Shown here: positions 44,901-56,113 of the stretch, piece after piece
How the letters are laid out: each line of letters begins with the position of its first letter
Numbering within the stretch: the first letter of the stretch is position 1
Assembly (NCBI GenBank): GCA_018873225.1
Contig: JAEILZ010000008.1
Coordinates: 2,790,001-2,854,000 of the forward strand
Length of the DNA stretch: 64,000 nt
Direction of reading: 5' to 3'
From: [Phialemoniopsis] sp. UDSM-2020
Lineage: Eukaryota > Ascomycota > Sordariomycetes > Thyridiales > Thyridiaceae
Program-made: the position numbers and the translations under genes
Notes under the pieces: model-generated
The model's database searches: none
The model's input: the letters and a program-made list of their open reading frames with translations, nothing else
Told to the model about the DNA's origin: nothing

Positions 44901-47024
44901 CTGCGCTGAAGGCGGCAGATGGCGAGGCGCTGGTCGATGCGGTCGTGAACATCATGATCTCGCAGTGCACGCAGCTCACACCGATCGCCGTGTACAGTGC
45001 TAGGTCGCTAAGTCTCGTCTTTCAGTCTCTGGTTGAGGATCGCGGGTTCACTTCAAAGGAGGAGGCGCGCATTACCAATCTTGACATCCTGAAAGCGACA
45101 CCGTCGACCGTCATGGCCGCCGCGGCTGTGTTCTCTGGCTACGGCGAGATGCTCGCATCTTCCAAGATGATCAGCACCCTCTGCAACAGGCTTGTTAGCG
45201 ACGTGGCCGGCGCAGATGCCACCTCGCCAAAGAGTCTCGTGGTGCTCGTCCTTCTCAACGCGTGCATGTCGGTGTACGAGGTTGGCGAGCTTCCTGTCGC
45301 AAACAATCGCCTTGTGTTTGCGGTGCGGCAGATCACGGGGTGGTTTGATGAGCCAGAAAAGCTGGACAGCAAGATGGCGGCAGAGAGCTGCCGCGCACTA
45401 CAGCGACTCTTGCCGTGCATCAAAGATGTCTATGGTAGCTATTGGGAGAAGACTGTGGAATTCTGCCTCTACCTTTGGGCCAAGGCAAGGAAGGACCGGG
45501 CAAACACTCGCCTGCCATACATCCACGCATCTCTGAAAGTCTTGTCCGCCCTCGACGCAATCCACGAGCCGAATGACGACCTAGAAGAGGCGTTGCAGAG
45601 TCTCGCCGAGCAACGGTCTGCAGGCCTGATCGATCTTCTCGGCCTCATCAGCGACCGGGCTACACAGCCCCAGGAGGTTGTCGACACGATCCTCTGCAGA
45701 CAGGTCGAGAGGATTCCCTTGGATCACGTCAAAGATCTGTCCGACCTGTACAGCCTTGTGGCGGCGGACTCGAGGGACATCCAGACCGCCGCCTACCACC
45801 TCCTCAGTCGCGCGCTACCGGCAGCACAGGAGCAACTATCGCTGGATGTGCTGCTGGACAAAAAGGGTAAGTATCAAAGTTTTGAACCAGCGAAGCACAC
45901 AAGTTGACCTGATTACAGATGCCCAACTTCCGGCCGAGCTTCTCTCGCTCCTCCTCGACGCCCCGACGATCGACGCCTACCCCGACGAAGTCCTCGCTAG
46001 CTTCCCGGCGCCCATTCGCTCCTACCTTCTCACGTGGCACCTCATTTTTGCCGCCTACCGTACCGCGTCCCTCAAGGTGCGCAACGACTACACCGAGAAC
46101 CTTAAGAACGCCAATTACGTTTCGCCACTGCTCGATTTCACCTTTGACGTCCTCGGCCACTCGGCGGCACACCCCCTCAACCTTGACAAGCAAGGATTTG
46201 GGCCACAGAGCATCACTGCCTACGACATCAAGCTCGCCGACACCGAGACCGAGGAGCGCAACATGCAGTGGCTGCTCGTCAACATCTACTACCAGACGCT
46301 TAAGTACCTGCCGGGCCTCTTCAAGGCGTGGTACCTCGACTGCCGGTCCAAGCAAACGCGCATCGCCGTCGAGGCCTGGACGGCCAAGTACTTTTCGCCC
46401 ATCATCATCAGCGAGAGCCTCGACGAGGTGGCCGAGTGGGCCAAGACGCAGCAAGAAGAAGCTTCCACCGGTGCGGACGACGAGCGCGAGCTGCTGGTCA
46501 AGGTCAGCAAGCTGGCGCGTGAGGTGGTCGCCGGCTACGAGGTCGACGAGCTGCAGGCGTCCATCTCGATCGTCGTGCCGCAGAACTACCCGATCGAGGG
46601 CGTGACGGTGGCGGGCAACAACCGCGTGGCGGTCAACGAGAAGAAGTGGCAGAGCTGGCTGATGAGCACGCAGGGCGTGATCACCTTTTCCGTGAGTAGT
46701 CTTCCCCTTTTCTGAGCAAGAGATTCAATGCTAACTTGACGGGGAAAATAGAATGGCAGCATCATCGACGGGCTGACGGCGTTCCGGCGCAACGTGGTCG
46801 GGGCGCTCAAGGGCCAGACCGAGTGCGCCATCTGCTACTCGATCATCTCGTCGGACAAGCGCATGCCCGACAAGCGGTGCCAGACGTGCAAGAACCTGTT
46901 CCACCGGACGTGTTTGTACAAGTGGTTCCAGTCGAGCAACCAGAACACGTGCCCGCTGTGCCGCAACCCGATCGACTACCTCGGCGCCGACACCAAGGGG
47001 CGGAGGGGCGGGCGCGATGTTTGA
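41944..47024 (+). CDS. LTN1: Listerin, E3 ubiquitin ligase of ribosome quality control
   Basis: Four exons (41944-42240, 42299-45866, 45919-46691, 46752-47024) give about 1636 residues, the normal size for fungal Ltn1/Rkr1. The N-terminus has SFKNVLKKDSTTKAKALEELL and, across the first splice, LDAW-VQLYPRASIDNSRRVRELSH, the conserved N-terminal helical repeat. The middle is a long HEAT-like helical solenoid. The C-terminus has the RWD-like region (VVPQNYPIEGVTVAGNNR) and the RING-CH-type finger at about residues 1570-1620: ECAIC, RCQTCKNLFHRTCLYKWF and NTCPLCRNPIDYLG. The ligase binds the 60S subunit and ubiquitylates stalled nascent chains in the cytosol. The first intron uses a weak donor (GTTCGT) but is fixed by the frame. 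Confidence 0.95.
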
Positions 47025-47328
47025 GCGAGTGGTGGGGTTCATATGGGGCCTTTCCGCGTGTGGTGTGGTAAGAGTTAGAATTGTTAGATATATATGACCA
47101 ACAAGAATGGTAAGAATTGAGACAGGATGGCGTCAAGCGCTCCTGGTCTTCTTGGAAGCAATGTTCATTTATCGAGGTGTATCGTGATTGAGCATGATTA
47201 GTCTAACTCTGGAGTCTTGCGGCCCAAGACCGCACCGCGCAGCAAGTCTTCCATATCCGTACAAGCAATATCCGTGTGTCTGCAACACACAATCCCGGTC
47301 TTTCCCTGCTTTTCCTTGACCTTGTCAT

Positions 47329-48350
47329 TTAAAAGCGATGGACCTCCTTCCCACTGTATCCCAGCTCGCTCAGGATTCCGCTGCTGCCAAACGGCCCCTT
47401 GCCGCCCGCCATGACCTTCTCCATGGCCGGCGGCCCGCACAGGAACACCTTGCCCACGTCGCCCGCGCTCTTCTTGACGCCGGCCCGCTCGAGCACTTCC
47501 TTGGTCACACGGCCCGCCACGTGCATGGACCCGGCCTCGGGCTTGGACACAACATACACGACCTCCAGTCGTCCGGGGTGCGAGGCCTGCAGGTCCGCCA
47601 GCTCTTTGCTCAAGATGAGGTCGTCGTCGGTGTTAACGCCCCAGACGAGCGTCACGCGCGTCTTGTCGGCCGGGTTGGTCAGGATGCCGCGCGCCAGCTG
47701 GTAGCACGGGGTAATGCCCTGCCCGCCCGCTACGAGGGCGATGTGCGACTGCTCGTTGGGCTGCCACTTGTAGCCCGGGATGGGGCCGGCGAAGGTGACG
47801 GTGTCGCCGGGCTTGAGGGAGTGGAGGTATGTGGAGGCTTTGCCGTTGGGGTAATGTTTTATGAGGAGCTCTATGACGCCCTTTTTGCCTGTATCATTCA
47901 ATTAGATCATTGCTCATCAAAAGTCGTCGAGGGATGTGGAAACGTACTCAGGTCGCTGACAGGCGTGTACGGCCGGACGGTAGGCAGCCACGCGCCCCCC
48001 GGGAACGACACAGTCAGCAGCGCCGACGTCAGGCTCAGGCCGCTCTTGGCGTCCGGGTCGGGCAGCGCAAAGACGAGGCGCTTGGTGTCGTGGTTGACGG
48101 CGTCGGAGCTCTGCAGGCGCAGCGACTTGAAGCCGAAGCTCGAGAAGGGCGGACGGGGCTCGCTGCCCTCGGCCTGGGCGGCGGTGCGCCGCACGTAAAA
48201 GGCGTAGGCGCCGGCGGCGAGGGCGGCCGTGGCGAGGACTGCTGTCGCGCTCATGGCTGTCGGCGTGCGGGCTATGGCGCGCGCTGTGGAGAAGTTTGGC
48301 GGTGATGGTTTGAAGGGAGGCCGTGGGAGGCCGGGTTGTGAGGGGGACAT
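47329..48350 (-). CDS. MCR1: NADH-cytochrome b5 reductase, mitochondrial type
   Basis: Exons 47948-48350 and 47329-47888 give about 320 residues from the ATG at 48350; the frame is open further upstream, but this start gives the best presequence. The N-terminus (Arg/Ser/Pro-rich, then a hydrophobic TAVLATAALAAGAYAFY) is a mitochondrial presequence plus membrane anchor. The FAD domain shows KRLVFALPD, VRPYTPVSDL (flavin-binding RxYT) and the HYPNGKASTYLH stretch; the NADH domain has ALVAGGQGITPCYQLARGI, VTLVWG and VFLCGPPAMEKVM, ending GILSELGYSGKEVHRF as in fungal Mcr1. It transfers electrons from NADH to cytochrome b5 or quinone/ascorbate radical. It is convergent with listerin, 304 bp apart. 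Confidence 0.93.
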
Positions 48351-49606
48351 TCTGGGAGGAGGGAAAGGAGATGTGCCTGAATTCGGCGGGAGGGTGAGAG
48401 GGTAATTAAGAGGGAGTGAGGATGGCGGCTCTGTGTGACGAGGCTGGTAAGAGGTACAGACTTGGTAGTAGGGTGATTGGATGTATGTTTGGTTCGACGG
48501 AAGTGTTGGTCTTCGGAGCACCGGGGCGCTTCAGGTAAAGTTGTGGACGGTTACTGATGGAGGGGTGTGAGGGAGATGTCATAGAAGAAGAACCTAGCGA
48601 ATCAATAAGGCCGGTAATGGTAGTCGTAGATGCAGGCACAGCTCTTGGGCGGGAAAGAAGAATTGAGTTGCTATACGACGAGCTCGAGAAGGTGCATACG
48701 GCCCGGACTAAATATTGGGGGAAGTCCTCATGATGTCTGGTAGGAGCAGCCCGTCCAGCCGGGCAGGTACAAGTGTCTCTACGTATGGACCCTGTCGATC
48801 CCGCCATGCGCGTCACAGTTACTGGTCAATCTCACGGTAAGACAGAGCCACCAGCTCAAAGCTTGACGCGTGTTGTAAAGGCCGGGTGCCGATGTCACTC
48901 CAGTCTGGTGGTGCTGGTGTTCGGTCATTGTTGGTGGGAGCTTCCTTAAGGTCCGAAGTCCGACCAGGCTAAAACAAGCTCAGATGTCAGCCCTCACTGA
49001 TGTGCTTAGCATCAGCCCACCGTTATTCGTCAGATGTCTGGTGGAGTTTGGTACCAAAGATTCAAAGTTCAATAGAGCCCTAAGCTCCGATTCCACCAAT
49101 TAAAGCCATTACGTTTCTTCACGACGCGACCGAGGTTTGACATCATTCTGGGACAGTTATTTAGCAAAGTCGGCGCTCGCCGGACAACCCCTCCGATGGG
49201 CCCTCTGAATGTGCCTGAACAGCCCCCTGTGGTCGGGACCGAGTGGGGCCTGTGATCTGCCCTATCAGTGGGGCTGTGGCAGCTCCAGCGCTGGCTCGGG
49301 ACCGAGGTGGACTTTCAGCTCTAGCAGCCCAACGATATCCGCAGGCGACGTCAATGGTGACAGGGAGCCTGAAAAGCGCACTCGATTCCCTATTGTTGAT
49401 TCGGTTTTATTCTTAACTCAATTAAATTCACAAGTATGAGCACTTCGTTGGGAATCATCTAGGACGCAATGACTGTGCAAGGACCACGGCTACTCGATTG
49501 CCAGTGCGTACTGACGCTGCATATCTGCGTTGTATTGTAGGGAATTGAGTCTAAAACGGTAACAGTAGTAATGCACCCCTAACATGTTCGAATATGTTTA
49601 GACAAG
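48351..49606. other. Intergenic, nothing recognised
   Basis: About 1.25 kb holding the promoter of the b5 reductase gene and the 3' end of BTB copy 12. Frames here are short shadows without family resemblance. Confidence 0.4.
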
Positions 49607-50442
49607 CTACTGTCCTCCCAACTCGCGAAGCTTGGCTTGCAAGCTCCCGACGCTGTACATCAGAACTTGCTTGGCGAAATCAGGCATGACTTCCTCTTGG
49701 CCGTCAAGTGCACCTGACTTTATGAGGTTGTCGATGTCTCTAGCCATAGCTATAGCAAGCATGGTCAGTACCGCCTTGTCCCCCGTCGTCCTCATCGCTT
49801 CAGCAGCGAGCGCAGGAAGACTCTCAAACACATCCTCAACCAATAGATCCGCAAACTTGTTGTTGGCTAGCGACACCAGACCCTCAATACCGTAGTAATC
49901 TCCAATCGAATTCATGGCAAAGTGGTGGAATAACTTGTGCTGACAGAGGTTTCTCGCATCGTCCGGTGTTGGGGCGCTGGTCTCGGATACGTCTGTTGAT
50001 GTTGGTTAGACGTTTATTGCGCAAGGTACGTGTTGATATGTATGACTTACCGGCTGCCTGATCATGAACATCTTGAGACTCTGTCTCGGGTTCAAAGTCG
50101 TCGTAGTCACCTAGATATAGGAACTGCCGAAGTCTGCGGACTATCTCGACGTCGAAGCCGTCCATATTGATGGTGTCATCTTGCGACTCCTACTTTGATG
50201 TTAGCTTTTGTCTGCACAACGAGCAGCATACTCTTGCTTACCACAAATCCAGTGCCTTGGATGGCTGCACTGATCACTGGAGACTGAAAGCACACAATGA
50301 CCTTGTGAGCTGGGAATTCCAAGTCGCCGCATCGGAATTTGAGGTCGGTGAAAAGCCCCGAGTCCAGAGCCTCGGCCAAAGCTTTATGCCTGCTCTCATC
50401 CGTTTTCCTGTCGAACATCTCGGCTATAGCCTCAGCATTCAT
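49607..50442 (-). CDS. BTB/POZ-like family protein, copy 12 (short form)
   Basis: Exons 50242-50442, 50051-50189 and 49607-49992 give about 241 residues. Exon 1 is longer than in other copies (67 codons) because of an N-terminal extension before LFTDLKFRCGDLEFPAHKVIVC. Exon 2 (139 bases, as in copy 11) begins ESQDDTINMDGFDVEIV and reaches FLYLGDYDDF with a short linker. Exon 3 carries FHHFAMNSIGDYYGIEGL, LANNKFADLL, TGDKAVLTMLAIAMARDI and ends LRELGGQ. It lies about 17 kb from the nearest other copy, beyond conserved genes, yet keeps the same intron positions and phases. Its exon 2 is the closest match to the relic at 29453. Confidence 0.86.
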
Positions 50443-51274
50443 CTTGGTGATGATCTGGCTTTGTGGCCGTTGTCGTCAACTTGGTTGTTGTTGTGTTTTT
50501 TCTTGCTTGTTGGTTGAAAAGAGCTCGTCCTGAAATATCCTGTTAGACACTAAAAAGAGAAGTTCCTGTCACTTCCTACTCACTTTCCTCCTCAGATTCT
50601 CGTAATAAAAAGCTCAGAAGAAATTCATCGTCTACCTCAGGGAGAGACGCATCCAAATTCAAGTGTTTTGAGAATTGCAGTCAACAGATCACCCCGACTA
50701 GTTTGCCAAATTGTTTTAGCTATTATTGATGATCTATATGTAGTGGATGAAAAGTGCCCTAGCAGAATGTAAACTGAATAGATGGCTGTGACCAACCTAA
50801 ATGAACTTTCCCCAAAGGGCGGTATCAATTACTAGTAACTAGTAGCAGACAATCACTCAGTGAACACAAAACATCTTAGCCCCGCACTTGTGAGTTTATA
50901 GCTTCAGCTAGAGCTTCATCTTTGCTGCGTGCCATGTTTGTAGTGTTGGTTGCTGGTTTCCAGTCTTTGATTGTTATCTCTTGACTGTTGGTTGTAGGTG
51001 AGACAAGCACCAGTCATGTCCGTGGCTTCTGTCGCCATAGCTGGTTTGTCCAGTGCCAAGCCCCACTCGTCGTCTCTTGTGAAACATGTCATATATATTC
51101 ACTCAAGTAGTTCACACATGTCAGAGTGACACTGATGGCAGTCAAGTACAATCATTGATGTATAATTTTCTTGGTGAACATTGACTCGTGTTACTTCTTT
51201 ACTGCACTTCTCCTGCTAATTTTCCGGCATCCTCCCGTATTCGACTGACAAGACCAGGGCAGGTCACCTGTTCC
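50443..51274. other. Intergenic, nothing recognised
   Basis: About 830 bp between BTB copy 12 and the stop codon of the xylanase gene. AT-rich, no supportable gene. Confidence 0.4.
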
Positions 51275-52535
51275 TTAAGCAGGCGCGCTGGCAGAGTTGA
51301 TGGTGTTGAGGGACGACGTGTAAGCCGGCTTCTTGTTGAAGTTGTCGTCCCACAGCAGAGCAGCGCCCTCGCCGGAAAACGTCTGCGGCACCCACGAGTA
51401 CTTGTCTGAAACGCCCTACAGTCGTCTCTGTCAGTCTTATAATTCCCGACCCAAATCGTCACATAGGTCAAACTTACCCAGAGTGTAATACCAACGCACC
51501 GCGCGTTGGCCATGCAAGAGCCAAACACGCGCGCGTAGCAGTCGGCCTGCACTTTGAGCTTCTCGGGCGTCGCGGGCGTGTTCATGCGGATGTCGACCTC
51601 GGTGTACGCGACGTCGACCCCCAGGTCCGTGTACATCTTGAGCGTCTTCTCGAGCGTCTCCTGCGACGGGGTCGGCACCGACTGCGTGCCCGTGGACTCG
51701 GTCACCAGGTGGCCCTGCAGGCCGACGCCGTCGATCTTGACGCCCCACGACTGCACGAGCTTGACGATGCGCGCCGCGCCCTCGGCTTTCGCCTCGCCGT
51801 ACTCGAGGTTGTAGTCGTTGTAATAGAGCTTGGCGGCCGGGTCGGCCGCGGCGGCGATGCGGAACGAGATGGGCAGGTACGCCTCGCCGATGACCTTGAG
51901 GAAGACGTTGTCGCGGTAGGTGCCGTCCTCGTTGAGAGCTGTGGTCCTCCGCTGTGAGTATCAAGCTCGTTGAAGGAGGATGGTTACTACGGTAGGATGC
52001 GACTTACCCTCATTAACAACATCCCAGTGCGTGCACTTGCCCTTGTACCGGCCCATCACCGTGTTGATGTGGTTGGTCATGACCTGGATCAGCGTGGCGT
52101 TGTTGTTGATCTGGCTGACCCAGCTGGGCAGCTGGCTGTACCAGACGAGCGTGTGGCACCGCATCTGCTTCTTGTTCTGCGTCGCAAAGTTGGCGACCTG
52201 GTCCGCGCCGCCAAACGAGAACTGGCCCCGGCTGGGCTCGGTGGCGTCCCACTTCATGGCGTTCTCGGGCGTGATGGAGCCGAACTCGGTGCTCTTGATG
52301 AGGTTCTGCTCCGTGTTGTCGTTGCGGATCGTCAGCGAGGTGCCGATGTACTGCCTGCCCTTGGCGACGAAGGCCGAGTTGAGGGCGGTGTTTTGCCGGC
52401 ACCTATCGAGACGAGTTAGTGATGTCGGTATGGTTCTTGACCTGTTGTCAAAACTCACTTGAGCGGATCAGACGGTGCTGCCGTGACTGCGCCCGTCACG
52501 GCCAAAGCCGTTGCAAGAGAAGAAAGCAGATGCAT
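51275..52535 (-). CDS. GH10 endo-1,4-beta-xylanase, secreted
   Basis: Exons 52459-52535, 52011-52402, 51478-51938 and 51275-51415 give about 356 residues. A signal peptide ([20 protein letters not shown]) precedes the catalytic domain. Glycoside hydrolase family 10 motifs follow in order: [29 protein letters not shown], the acid/base region [18 protein letters not shown] (Glu near residue 156), [19 protein letters not shown], the nucleophile region AYTEVDIRM (Glu near residue 270) and [14 protein letters not shown], then [13 protein letters not shown] near the end. It hydrolyses internal xylan bonds outside the cell. No cellulose-binding module is present. The last exon is short and ends SASAPA. 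Plant cell-wall degradation fits a saprotroph or plant-associated fungus. Confidence 0.95.
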
Positions 52536-53636
52536 CTTGACAATCGTATCGCACAGCTGGACTACACAGAAGAGCTGAGAGGTGAGGCAACGGGCCCCCT
52601 CCCTCCTGGGAATACGCTGCTACCCCATTCCTGATATACACGATCCCCCTGCTCCGCTCCAGGGGAAAGAAAACGCAAGCTCGGTTCCTGGGACTGGGCA
52701 ACGGACGATCATCTGGGTCTTCACATTTACCCGGCCTACGCGAGCCAGGGCGCCGGTGCACCCAGCCCGGGAGCTAGACCCGCGCAACCTATTCCCCCAA
52801 TGCACCTTGCGCACGTTCCGGGTGAGAGGAGGCTGCCATTTTGGACGCGGCGTGCGGAGCATGAGCATGCATGTGCGCGTCACCCGTCTCGCGAGCGGTG
52901 CCCAGCTGGAAAATTAGAGCCGCACATTCATCCCAGAGTGCCTAGAGCGCCACATGTCCCCGCGCGAGCGCGTGTGCCTGGATAAAGTCGTTAAGGTTAA
53001 ACCCGGCAGAATTGCCTGTCCGCAAGGTACCACTCTTGGCAGGCGGTTCGTGGCCCCTTGCATCTGATCTTCGGTGGAAATTCGATTGGAGCATGGGAAA
53101 GAACCTGGGTCTTGCAAGGAGGTACAATTCGCCTTGCAGTCTATCCTGCAAGTTTGAGATCATGAACACCTTGTTGGGCCACATTTGGTCCTTTCAGACC
53201 CAATCACTGATCAATCATCACTCGATGTGCAGGCCTCAGTTCCAGATATCTCCGATAGTCAATCAACATGTTCTTTGTCCCAGATGCCATCTTTGCTGCC
53301 AAGTTGCTGGGTAGCTGTTTGCTATTCGGGAGCATTCCTTGGGTTCGGACCGTCTGTTAAGGTTGTCATAGTTCGTTTTGGCTTCAGCTTCCTTCATTGC
53401 CACACAATGCCTATTCTCAGATGCCCATTTCCGATGACGATGAGTCCATTGGTTGAGATGTCTCCGTTGTGTCACCTCAACTCAAGAGCACATGCCTACC
53501 ACGTGCCATGCCACACGCCCGCGTTGCATAAGGCCGTTCAGCCGTACATGGCAGCCCGACGCAGATACAGACCGAACTTTGCTTACGTTTGCTCTTCACT
53601 TGAAAGAGACTCATCCTAAATCCGGAGCAACACATC
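52536..53636. other. Intergenic between divergent xylanase and phosphodiesterase genes
   Basis: About 1.1 kb with both promoters. A TATATCAG element on the minus strand at 52631-52638 lies about 100 bp upstream of the xylanase start. No gene or RNA recognised. Confidence 0.4.
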
Positions 53637-54386
53637 ATGACTTCACAGGCTACAACTACCAGGCGTCCGATGGATCCCAAACGCCCAATGTACCCAAAAG
53701 GCGTGCTGACCAAGTTCTCACCAGATGGCGCCCTACTACGATTTCCAGGGAACACCACGCTTTGCCACCTCCCTGCCGACTGCCCCCTCTTACCTGGTCT
53801 CAATAACGTCTACAACGCACTGGCGTCGCACCCCGTCCTGTCGCAAAAGGTGCATCTCTTGCCTCCAGCGTCGTGGCACATGACCGTCCTCGATGGCGTC
53901 TGCGACAGCGAACGAGACCAAGCGCTCTGGCCGTTGGGGAAGCACTTAGAGTCCCTGACAGGCATCACTTCCGAGTTCGCCAAGGAGCTGAGAGAGCTTG
54001 GCCGGCAGCTTGACGGGGAAGGTTTGGGGCCTCCGTACCAAATGAAGGTCCAGGGCTTTGATGAGGCTGTAGTCGGTATCGGCATCAAGGTTGAGGGCGC
54101 AACGGCGGAGGAGGAGCATCGGATGCGGCGCCTGCGAGACAGGTTGTCCGGCACGCTTGGGTTCAGGGCTCCGGACCACAATACTTATCAATTCCATATA
54201 AGCATGGCTTATTTGCTGCGACACTTGGAGGACGAAGACAGGGCTGCCCTCAACGATATCACACGGGAGTATCTCCCTCCGATACAACGGGAGTTCCCGC
54301 TGGGAGATATTGAGTTTTGCACTTTTGAAGACATGTATTCATTCCCGAGACTGTTTTACCTAGGGAGAGACGATCAAGAGAGTTGA
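53637..54386 (+). CDS. DUF1868 / 2H phosphoesterase-like protein
   Basis: A single exon of 249 residues. After a basic Pro-rich N-terminus it reads FPGNTTLCHLP, then LPPASWHMTVLDGVCD, and near residue 190 QFHISMAYLLRHL. The two His-x-Thr/Ser motifs (HMT and HIS), about 110 residues apart, are the hallmark of the 2H phosphoesterase superfamily, and the surrounding words match the DUF1868 branch. Members of the superfamily act on cyclic phosphates in RNA or nucleotides; the substrate of this branch is not established. No signal peptide or membrane segment, so it is probably cytosolic. Confidence 0.85.
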   Translation: MTSQATTTRRPMDPKRPMYPKGVLTKFSPDGALLRFPGNTTLCHLPADCPLLPGLNNVYNALASHPVLSQKVHLLPPASWHMTVLDGVCDSERDQALWPLGKHLESLTGITSEFAKELRELGRQLDGEGLGPPYQMKVQGFDEAVVGIGIKVEGATAEEEHRMRRLRDRLSGTLGFRAPDHNTYQFHISMAYLLRHLEDEDRAALNDITREYLPPIQREFPLGDIEFCTFEDMYSFPRLFYLGRDDQES

Positions 54387-56113
54387 GGGGTTTGGTCATA
54401 AGGATCTTGTTAACAACTCAGCTCAGTACGGCTTGAAGTGAGCTAGCATATTATAATTTCAAATAAACATCGCTAGGCCTATTAGTTCTCCTACGACATT
54501 ATATATCGACTGTGAAGTGAGTGAATATGTTTATAGTTCACCACTGCTGCATGTCCAGCATCTCCACAAGAGAGTTGGCCGGATTAGGTCAGTTGTGGTC
54601 AGGCCTTGTTGTTCAACCTTGACAACGTCATAAGTATAACCCCTAATGCTCATGTTCATGTGTGTGGCCGCTAGTCAATCACGTCAACGTCCGCCACGCC
54701 GGAGACGTCCAAATAAAGGAGTTGGCGTCCGCCACTTACAACGCCCAGGCTTGGCAAGTGCTGGCTATGAAGTGTAATTTGTGCGTTAAATGAGCATGAA
54801 CGATATGATAATCAGATGCTTTTCGACAGACTGAGAGTGACAGGACGTATGACCAAGGCTGACGGCCTGCACTCAGCTCGTCAAGGCTAATCTTACGCCA
54901 TTAGACGCCTTGCTGATACAACCCTGCAGTGCGAGGTTGTTCAGCTCTGCGTCGATCTACATGCATGTCCGAGGGTGACAGCTCCAGCATCGATCGAGCA
55001 GACAATCGACACATGGTTTCAACATCGCCATATGCTCTCTCGCTATGTACCTCAGTTGACTGCTCGTTCAATGCAAGGAAGCAGCGTGAATGCCCCTTGT
55101 AAACGAGTTAAATGTCATTGTTGAGCACGACATCAGTCAGGTATGTTATATGCTCTTACCGAGAGAGTTCTGGGTCTAGTGTCGCGTGCGTATCGCGCCA
55201 CGCACAACGACGAACCACACAGGGGGTATTGGTCAGTGCTGGTTCTGGCCGGCCTGGGCAGCCTCGCTAAGGGATGGCATCATTGACAACCTAGGCCTTT
55301 TCGGCGGCTGAGGCAGTGGAGGATCATGAATACGATTCTCCTTCCCCATGTGAAAGTAGGCCAAGGCCATCAGGCAGGGTGGAGGAAATGTCTGGTTGCT
55401 TAGGTAGTCCGCGGAAAGCAGCGGTTGAGCCGCGTAAGGATGCGCGATCCCCAGAGCTCAAGCTCGGCATGCTAGCCAGCTAGCTACCTAGCTCTACCAC
55501 ACTTTCAGGATCCAGGGATGGGTCAGGGCTTTTATCACCTTATTCATGACGGGCCAACACCCTCGAAATGGTAGCTGGTCCTCGTGGACTGGTGGCGCGA
55601 GCCGGCGTCTTTATGGTGAGATTTGCCGAGCGCCGGCACTTGATTGGGCGGCAGCGCTAGCAGAGAATTTCACGGGAGATCGCGCAATCGTTCTAGACGG
55701 CCCAAACGGGCAAAAAAGATGTCATCGGATTCTCCACTCTTGGTTGACGACGCTGCATCAGCAAGATCAGCAACCATTTTTTCCAACGACATGGGGCCTT
55801 CCCTCAGCTCCACCGTCACAGACTCGGTGGTAGGGGTACCAAGACTTTTGCAAAACGCCCTGGCAATGGCACAATGGCCTTGGCTGTCCCGTACTGGTCC
55901 GGGTGTGCTAAAAAAGCTTATGTTTCGTCGGTGATCAAGTGTGGACTGGGTGGACATGGCGTGGTCCACCGTGAAAATGCGAATTCATAAATCTCTGATC
56001 TCCAGAACACTCTCCAGATTCTCCCCTCGTGCTATTCTTTCTGATACACTCCCCCATCGTGAGGTGTATACATCGACAGCAGCTTTCGTGGACCCATCAC
56101 AGTCAGCCCCAGC
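54387..56113. other. Long intergenic stretch, nothing recognised
   Basis: About 1.7 kb with only short frames lacking family resemblance. It includes the 3' end of the phosphoesterase gene and the promoter of the permease. No repeat or RNA gene could be supported. Confidence 0.4.

Noticed and set aside
45804..46605. Overlapping frames on both strands near the listerin C-terminus
   Set aside because: They are shadows of the GC-rich third exon; the listerin frame continues cleanly into the RING finger.
48351..48521. An upstream start for the cytochrome b5 reductase adding 57 residues
   Set aside because: The extra segment is Ser/Pro/Tyr-rich without presequence character; the ATG at 48350 places the presequence and anchor as in known family members.
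55546..55934. Two overlapping plus-strand frames of about 95 residues
   Set aside because: No family resemblance and no splice or leader context; they overlap in different frames, as chance frames do.
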